Assembly (NCBI GenBank): GCA_950106755.1
Contig: OX467091.1
Location: 12,603,538-12,667,537, forward strand
DNA: 64,000 nt
Direction: 5' to 3'
Origin: Climacium dendroides
Lineage: Eukaryota > Streptophyta > Bryopsida > Hypnales > Climaciaceae
The first letter of the stretch is position 1, and each line of letters starts with the position of its first letter. The notes under the pieces are model-generated. The model searched no databases and was not told the DNA's origin. It saw only the letters and a list, made by a program, of their open reading frames with translations. The position numbers and the translations under genes were made by a program. Below, piece after piece: positions 57,073 to 64,000 of the stretch.

Positions 57073-57970
57073 TCAACCCCTAAAGTCCTAAGGTCTTTTT
57101 TCCTTCAAAATCCACTCAAAACTATTGTTTCTATTGTAAAGAGCAAAACAATTCAAAAATTATTTTCCTTACATATTTAACCACAGGCTATTGTACTATA
57201 CTAGTATAAGAATGCATGGGAAACATATCAAAAACTCTGACTATGTAGATTGCAAGATATTTGCATTCAAAGTGAAGAAAACAAGTTAGTTTTTACACCT
57301 TGATTGGCTAGATTTTTGGCTTTGAATCTTCTTAACTTAAAATGTTTACAATATTGATTTTGATTTTACAATTTTTTATGTTGGGGGATTGAGTTGAGAA
57401 TCTAGGGGAAAAAATTCAACAAAAAACACTTAGTTTCCACTCATTAAAAAATTGTTAACTAGAAGTAGATTCAAGATTGAAGGGATAACTAAACTATTAA
57501 TAGCTCTAAGATGGAATTGAAACACAATATTCCAAATGGTGAGATTTTTCTAGCAAGCAACTTAACCTTGCTTAACAATTTTTTTTTGAAAAATTCTTAA
57601 AATTGCATTAAAAAATGAAGTCTGGAATTTTATTTTTTCAAGAAGATGTTTAGATTGAACAAAATACAAGATTGTTCATAATTTTCTCATCACTAGGCCA
57701 AATAGAATGAATCAAAACTTCAAATGTTGAAAAAAATTTAAAATTTATGTAATTTTTTGGAGTTGTCCCTCAAGTTGCTTTTGGGACTCGTAGTGGTGTA
57801 ACTTCTGTTTCTAGGTACCGATTGAAATAAAAATTATATGCCTAGAAAACTAATTTGATTTTTTATCTTCAAAAAAAGTTTCAAAAAACCATGTCAAAAA
57901 TTGAGATTACACACAAGCCTATATAAAATTCCAAGAATCATGGGTAGGGACTTTGGGATTTTAGGGGTTA
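57073..57970 (-). mobile_element. 898-bp element, reverse-oriented partner of 3832-4759
   Basis: Ends TCAACCCCTAAAGTCC and GGGATTTTAGGGGTTA are inverse. AGCAA lies on both sides (57068-57072, 57971-57975), a likely 5-bp target duplication. The flanking 'aagcaatt...ggagc' context is also seen uninterrupted near 40735. Confidence 0.75.
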
Positions 57971-58119
57971 AGCAATTTTGGAGCAAATTGTTTACAATAT
58001 GAAGTGGTGGAAATTTTTTCCATGTAGGAAGATAGGAAATATGGGGATAGAAAAAATTTCAAAATTTTATTCCCCAAATTGAATCTATTGTAAATTTTAA
58101 AAGCCCCAAAGTATACTTC

Positions 58120-58290
58120 ACCAGTAGCCAATGTTTAGAGTCTAATCATTCAAGAACTACTATCCTACTCACTACTTCCTACTTTCTTGCTCACTACTTC
58201 GGGACATGTGTCAAAATCTTAATAGTACCAACCTCGTAAAGGACCAAAAAACACACATTCCAAGTCAGAATGAACATTTGTACATCTATC
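58120..58290 (+). repeat. Partial dispersed repeat, family with 9985-10370
   Basis: It shares 'atcattcaagaactactatc', 'tcactacttcctactttctt' and 'gggacatgtgtca' with the other copies, then diverges. Confidence 0.65.
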
Positions 58291-59698
58291 TTACATATTT
58301 AAAGGGATTCTCTATCAATACATCTATGTGACATTTAGAGTCCGCAACAACATTTCAAGGTTAACTAAAGTTGCTAAACCTACTACTAAGTTATAATTAT
58401 ACACCTATAATCAACCCTATTCAAAATGTGAAACCTACACTTGGACCAAAATTGTTGTAAGATAACTAGATATTATTAGTTTATTACACAAGATATACAC
58501 AGTCAAAATATGAGAGTCTAAAAGTCTTACACTGGTTCTCAGTTCACTTAGAGACAATAGTATAAAAAATTCATAACTTATTTATATAGTACTCAAATAA
58601 TGCATGCTAAAGTGCATTGAACTCTTCTTTCAATTATCAATAAGGTCCGTCAAAAGTAATTTATATTTTATGATAGTAATTATGCAATAATTATTGGTAA
58701 TAATTATATGCATTAATATATAAATCCAAAACTAAGATTTTGAAATTCTTTTTTTAAGCTATAAAGCCAATTTTAAATATAATTTTTGCTAAATTCAATC
58801 ACATTTGTGAACATTTAACATATTTATTAAGTTGCCGTTCAATTAATCTATATATACATTCATTGGAGCCAAAATTCATTGGGAATCAAATTTAGTAAGA
58901 ATTTTGAACAATATTAGAAATACATTGACCTCATTTCTACTCAAGGAATTTTGGAATGGGCATACACTATGATTTATCTAAGGTCTTGAATTCCTCTTTC
59001 TACATCTCCACCCAAATTTTGTCAATATTATTGAAGTTTGAATCCTATTCTAACAAACTAAAGAAAATACTTTGTTTTAATTCTAATGCAATGAGAGTGG
59101 TGCAAATGTTGCAACAGTTGAAAGATATGTATACCCATAATGAATATCGAGATGTTGGCCAATAATGCAACATTTATATTTGGACCAAAAAGCATCTTGA
59201 AAACCTAGTTATGGATTGTATTAAATGTTCACAATCAAATCATGAGAGTTGTTGAGAGCTTTGTGTTGGATTTTGGTACACATAAGGATAATATTTTGAA
59301 AACTCATTGTTTATTTGATTCGTGTCCAAAATTTCTTGATATGAAATCTACTTCAATTTCAAGCAAATAGATGCAACTACAACAAATCATTTGGTTACTT
59401 TATTGCATCCCACAAGAAGGGGGAAAAACTCACTATTATTCATCATCAATTTCCCACTTTTTACATCTTTTTTTTACATTATCAATGGATTTGGGTACTT
59501 AAGGGTTAAAAAGCATTGGAAACTTCTTTGAGTTGCCACTAAGATTCAATAAAAATAAGCAGTTGTACAACGATCGGCTTTGTCCCTATAGCATTGGCAC
59601 ACTTTTCAAGTAAGGTACATACTCAAATGACCTCATACGTAACTTTAGTTAATGCAAAGCCTCTTCCCTTGTAGTCCAGAGTCAATGATTTATGTCTA
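58291..59698. other. Very AT-rich spacer
   Basis: No coding pattern beyond short AT-driven frames, and no matched repeat. Confidence 0.3.
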
Positions 59699-60350
59699 TA
59701 ATAAGGTAGTCTACTTTTAAAGCAACCATTTAAGATCTGATTGCCTTTGGAGGGAAGCTAAACTCATCAAAATAATTTTCAGTAAATTTTCGTAGGAAGA
59801 AAAGTGGAATTGGCAATTAATCCAAGTTGTTTCATATTTTTTGGACCTTTGTCGAATTAGTTATGAATTTTTGAAGTTGAAACGTAAGGGTCACTAAAAG
59901 CGACCACCTCTTGAAATGTACACTTTTTGATACATTGAAGAACATAAAATGTATCCATGTGTCATGATTGCTTTTGGAGCATGGACACTTTTAGAACATA
60001 CTACCTTAGTAACCATATTAAGTTGTAATTAGTGACGATTACAAGTGCTCATACCTCAAGGTAGGTAATCCCCTAACTACCACCTTTTGCCATTGTGCCT
60101 AGTTACTATCAATTAACTAGTCAAGTTTTCATTGATTTTCTTGTTGGGAAGTGAAAGGAGGTTTCAACGCATCAAAGAACGCGACATTGGGATACATTAT
60201 GCAAAAGTTACGAAGGGTCAAATTTTTTGTTGGTAAAGGTTCTAAAGTCGTTTCTTCCAGATAGGTACATACTGATTTTGAAAATGTATCCAAAGTGATG
60301 ATGGTGGTTTGGGGTCAATGTTGCATTTGTTGGGGGTGCCACCTTACCTT
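59699..60350 (+). repeat. Least-interrupted copy of the repeat family hosting the Tc1-like element
   Basis: It runs from 'gtctacttttaaagcaacca' through 'agttgtttcatattttttgg', 'cttgttgggaagtgaaagga' and 'gggggtgccacctta'. It gives the uninterrupted sequence (aatgtaca near 59920) for the Tc1-like insertion at 48122. Confidence 0.75.
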
Positions 60351-63300
60351 ACTAGTAGGGCTCTTTTTTTTTTGGACCAGTGTCCCCCTGTTGGCAACAC
60401 TACAGAGGCCAGTTTTTGGAGGGATGAAACCAGAGAGGTCAGATTTATGACAGTCTGGCGAAATTTTGCCAAAAAAACCCAAACCTGCTTACTAGTAAGT
60501 AGTAACAGACAAAGAATAGGTGTCAGAGTGGCCAAGGTGTGAACAGAACTGAAACACGAGCCGCCCGTGTCAACCGACGCAAGAATATGCCGCCTCCCCA
60601 CGTGATTCCCAAACTTTAAATTCTACAAAACCCACCCGAACTCTCAATTTAGCTCCATCAGGAAGCTTCAATCCAATTCCACAGGTAACTTATTGCGCTT
60701 AGCTGAAAAAATTCCGCCCGCTAATGTACCCATGTTTTTTTTTTCCTTTCAAAATGACGGACAGAATTGAACGTACAAATTGGATTGCCACCCACCTGCA
60801 CTGCTGCCTCTACCCTACAATCCGGACTTCGAATTATATTGGGTTATATCCGTCATTGCAATCGTTGAGTGTGCTGCAATATTCGACGTTGAGTATTTTT
60901 CACACGAACTCGGATTTTTTCTCCCATGCTCAACTCCGTTGTTCCGATAGTTCACTAATTTGCGCTCCACGTACAAGCAGCATTCCCTCTGTTTTTTCCT
61001 TGTTTGGTTTGGAAGAATTTCTTCGTTTGAACTGACAATGTGGCGCGCTTTCGACGGGCGGAGAGGGAGGGGCTAGTTAATTAGTGCAGCTGCATTGGAT
61101 ATTTGAGTGCTTGGATTCTCTTTGATTGTGTTTGAGATGAAATGGGTTCTGGTTTCTGGGTTTGGGTGGCAGAGTGAGAGTTTGCTTCTATAGTCGGTGG
61201 CTGAGAATATTTTACACAGTTTGTTGAAATGCGTTTCGGATGTTGTGTTGGTGGATGTTTCTAGAGTTTAAGAACACTCCTGAAGTTGACAAGGAGTCGG
61301 GGTGTTCTAGAGCCCGACTTCAACTGCAAGGTTTTCTTCTTTCTTTCCATTCTGAGTCCATGCTTTTGTCATAAAGATTTGACCTCATGTAGAATTTTGG
61401 AGTCTTATTTGAGGATCACCTCTTTTTGCGAAATACAAGTCTTCGCTTTGGCACTATCAAAGATGTGCAGCTGCTCAACATCATTGATCTTGGTTGAGTG
61501 CCGGATGCGGTACACTATGGCCTACGTAACTCAAAACTAGAGCTTGGTTGTGGAAAACAATACGAGGCTCCAGATTTTGAGTTACTCAAGCATAATCTCA
61601 ATGGTGAAATAAGGAAATCTTTGGAACAGTGTTGTAGCATAGGAAGCAAAAAGGAAGAGAATGATCATTCATGGTTAGATCTTTCTTTGATTCCCAGTTC
61701 TTGCAAGTTCCTTACACGTGATTCAGGATGTCTCCCGTTCATGATCGGGAGACATCCTGAGGTGCGAAGAGCTTGAGAACATGGGATTCCCGCATCAAGA
61801 CTTAGTGCTCTCAAGTGACACGGTGCAGAGTTCTGTGTGAAAGTAATTTACCTAGTATTGTGGCTTTGAGGCTTTGCTTCAGCGTTGCACAAATCAAAAT
61901 TCTGGTTCCATACGTCGGATTTCGCTACTTTAAAATTTCTGTCCTTCAGATGTATGCCATGTTTCTCATGCTTATGACGTAATGGTGCTATTTGTTACCC
62001 TTTATTGTTGTGCCATTGACTGGAACAAAGAGTTTCGGACAACAAGGGATTTTCACTCCAAGGGATAAGGCTCAAGTGATACGGTTTAAAGTGCTGTATC
62101 ATAGTAATGCACGTAGTATTGTGGTTTTGTGTTTTCGCTTGTTGCAAAAAACAAATTTCGGGTTTACACACCTTGGATTTCTCTACTTTAACGTATTTTA
62201 TAGTTGCTGTGGGCTACACGTGGTCTTTCAGAAGTGGGCTACTTTAACGTGCGCTGAAATTTAACGTATGTAGCCCACGTGTTCTCATAATTTCAAATGA
62301 GAAGAAAGTTGTGACGAGTCTTCTACTAAATATCTAGATACTAATAACCCAAATTCATGCTTATGAAACCTTAAGGTTTATGTTTGTTGTGATTATGCAA
62401 AGCATAGACTTTAACCTTCTCGAAATCAATATTGCTTCGTGCTGAATTGATCAATTTGTGACAGTAGATTTGTTCCAGTTTACTAAGAAATTTCCTAGCC
62501 TTTGAAATTCTGTATTTTCTAAGCTATTGCAATTATGAAATTCTCTAACCTTCGCAATTTCCTATCGTCTGCAATTCTGTCCTCTCTCGCAATTAGGTTC
62601 AGCAGTTACAAAGGTTGTGATCGTCCGACTGCTCACCGACGTCAGTTCCCTCTGGATCTGTTGACCGGTATAGCAATTCCAAGTTTTGGTTTTCATCAAC
62701 TAAGAAATTTTCTGCCTTCTCTCCAAGTCTTTCGTCTGATTTTTGGTAGTCCTGGTGGTGAACATTCCTCGATGCAAGCTTGCAGGCTAATTTCAAACTC
62801 TGGTTTGAGTGCTAATATCTGTACTGTAGTGAACCACACTCACTCTACCAATTTGAAGCAATTACATGGTTCTGCAGCATTGCCATCTTTTTCTACTCAT
62901 ATGAAAAGATAAAAACACCAACCAAATTCGACACGAATTCCAGGTATTTTTCGAGGGGTGCCAGAGATGGCCTGCAGAAGGAGGTGAGCGATCTTAGAAA
63001 AAAACTTCCCACAACTTATTGAAAGAGTCCAGTACATTGAAGAAAAGAAGAATTGATTTGGGCCCAAGCTGGTAACAAACCTGCAAATTGTGCAGCCAGA
63101 ATTACAAGGTCTGACACCCGCATACCAATATTGTCTTTTTTAGTTAAAGCTTCTCAAATTTATCATGTCCTCTACCAGGCAAGTAACTTAATGTAGAAAC
63201 TACGTCAACTCTGGTGGAGGAAGAAGTGCTCTCAAAATGCTCAAAAAAAACTTCTGAATGAAAATTTTGTTTACAAGTTTTGGTTACAAATTAGGGTGGG

Positions 63301-64000
63301 GATGCCGTTAGGCCTGTTCAATCCGGTTTGAAGTAAGAAGCCATGTATATTCAGGGTAGGCTTTGCTCCAGCATTGTCCAGAATTTGGTTTAGAGCTCAA
63401 ATTAATTGATTCAGTGAAGGCGATTTTGCAGGTCCTATTCAACTATAGCTTCCCACATGATGCATAAACAGAGGGTCAAAATTCAGGTATGCAATGGCAT
63501 TTTTCTTCAATTCATCAACAGTCAGGGAGAAATCGGTTGAATTGTCATGTCTTTAAGCAAGTTTAGAATGAAAGACTCTTCAACAATGGTTTATAAACAC
63601 AATTTATTTGGTTAAGTTCGATTTTCAAATATTACATCCATGTCTTCATTCTTGTTGGATTTTGGAAAAAATTAAAAGAGGATTCTTTTTACTTAGTAAT
63701 TTCTTGGACACCATACAAGTATTAAACTATAGTTTTTTAATTATGATTATAGGTGTGTACATAAATAGACTTGAAGATTATCATGGTCAAAGGGTTTATA
63801 TTTTAGGCCAAAATCTAAATGGAACGATTATATTGTAACAAAGTTGTAGTGGTGTTCAAACTCTATCAAATGGGAAGTAGATTGTCGATGGATTGTAGTA
63901 GTAGTTAGCATATTGTAATTGTTTATGTTGCCCACATAAGCCTTTGGCATGAAGCTGTGACATCTCTAGCTTTGTATTTTGCAACATCCTTTCTACTGCA
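60351..64000 (+). other. Possible 5' part of a transcription unit; no identified protein
   Basis: GC content rises from ~60540. A CCACGTGATT element (60598) precedes a TTTAAATT stretch, and a leader-like segment ends in CACAG/GTAACTT at ~60684. Open frames follow at 61498-61776 (LRNSKLELGCGKQYEAPDF..., no ATG at its true beginning) and 62535-62912 (ATG start, MKFSNLRNFLSSAILSSLAI...). I recognise neither. They could be leader ORFs or exons of a gene that continues right of the window. Confidence 0.25.
61723..61760. repeat. Perfect 15-bp hairpin
   Basis: TCAGGATGTCTCCCG (61723-61737) pairs perfectly with CGGGAGACATCCTGA (61746-61760) around an 8-base loop. It is not followed by a T-run. Confidence 0.7.

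Noticed and set aside
1..64000. CRISPR arrays, bacterial operons, rRNA or tRNA genes
   Set aside because: None seen. The tandem arrays have no spacers of the CRISPR kind, and I found no cloverleaf or rRNA sequence by eye; a tRNA scan would be decisive.

Overview
This is nuclear DNA from a land plant. The evidence is: short GT-AG introns; a gene for the shared second subunit of the plant-only RNA polymerases IV and V (NRPD2/NRPE2); a chloroplast LTD/GDC1-type gene; a G-type lectin receptor kinase; and gene-poor AT-rich spacers full of small inverted-repeat transposons. Compact genes beside AT-rich spacers would suit a bryophyte or lycophyte, but I cannot fix the species and this is only a guess.

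Genes, left to right. 1-478 (-): N-terminal part of the splicing factor CACTIN, cut by the window edge. 5684-7684 (+): seven-exon TPR protein like Arabidopsis TPR3. 11196-13456 (+): five-exon CENP-O-like kinetochore protein with a repetitive C-terminal tail. 16230-19670 (+): three-exon SMP plus C2 lipid-transfer protein of the NTMC2T5 type, with a possible extra C-terminal membrane anchor. 22314-23607 (+): two-exon LTD/GDC1 ankyrin protein of the chloroplast. 28689-30243 (+): three-exon TauD-like Fe(II)/2-oxoglutarate dioxygenase. 33716-38410 (+): seven-exon NRPD2/NRPE2. 41791-42228 (-): small PDI-like thioredoxin protein with a decayed 3' duplicate beside it. 43259-45983 (-): two-exon G-type lectin receptor kinase. 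From about 46000 to the right edge I find no confident host gene, although 60600-62900 may be the leader of a transcription unit running off the window.

The spacers are the other story. An 1839-bp Tc1-like DD34E element (48124-49962) has clear terminal inverted repeats, TA at each end and a dead transposase. It sits inside an older dispersed repeat whose other copies serve as empty sites. There are also four copies of a ~230-bp inverted-repeat element, two copies each of a ~900-bp and a ~575-bp element (each pair in opposite orientation), one hAT-like 591-bp element with an 8-bp duplication, two copies of a foldback element, a ~275-bp near-perfect hairpin, several tandem arrays, and dispersed repeats that recur across the window.

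The genes do not form a pathway; this is ordinary eukaryotic gene order. A loose link is that NRPD2 belongs to the machinery that silences the kind of repeats surrounding it. I found no clear undescribed multi-gene system. The best leads are the nested Tc1-like element, the PDI 3' duplication, the CACTIN start codon lying in a tandem repeat, and the long hairpin at 26046-26320.
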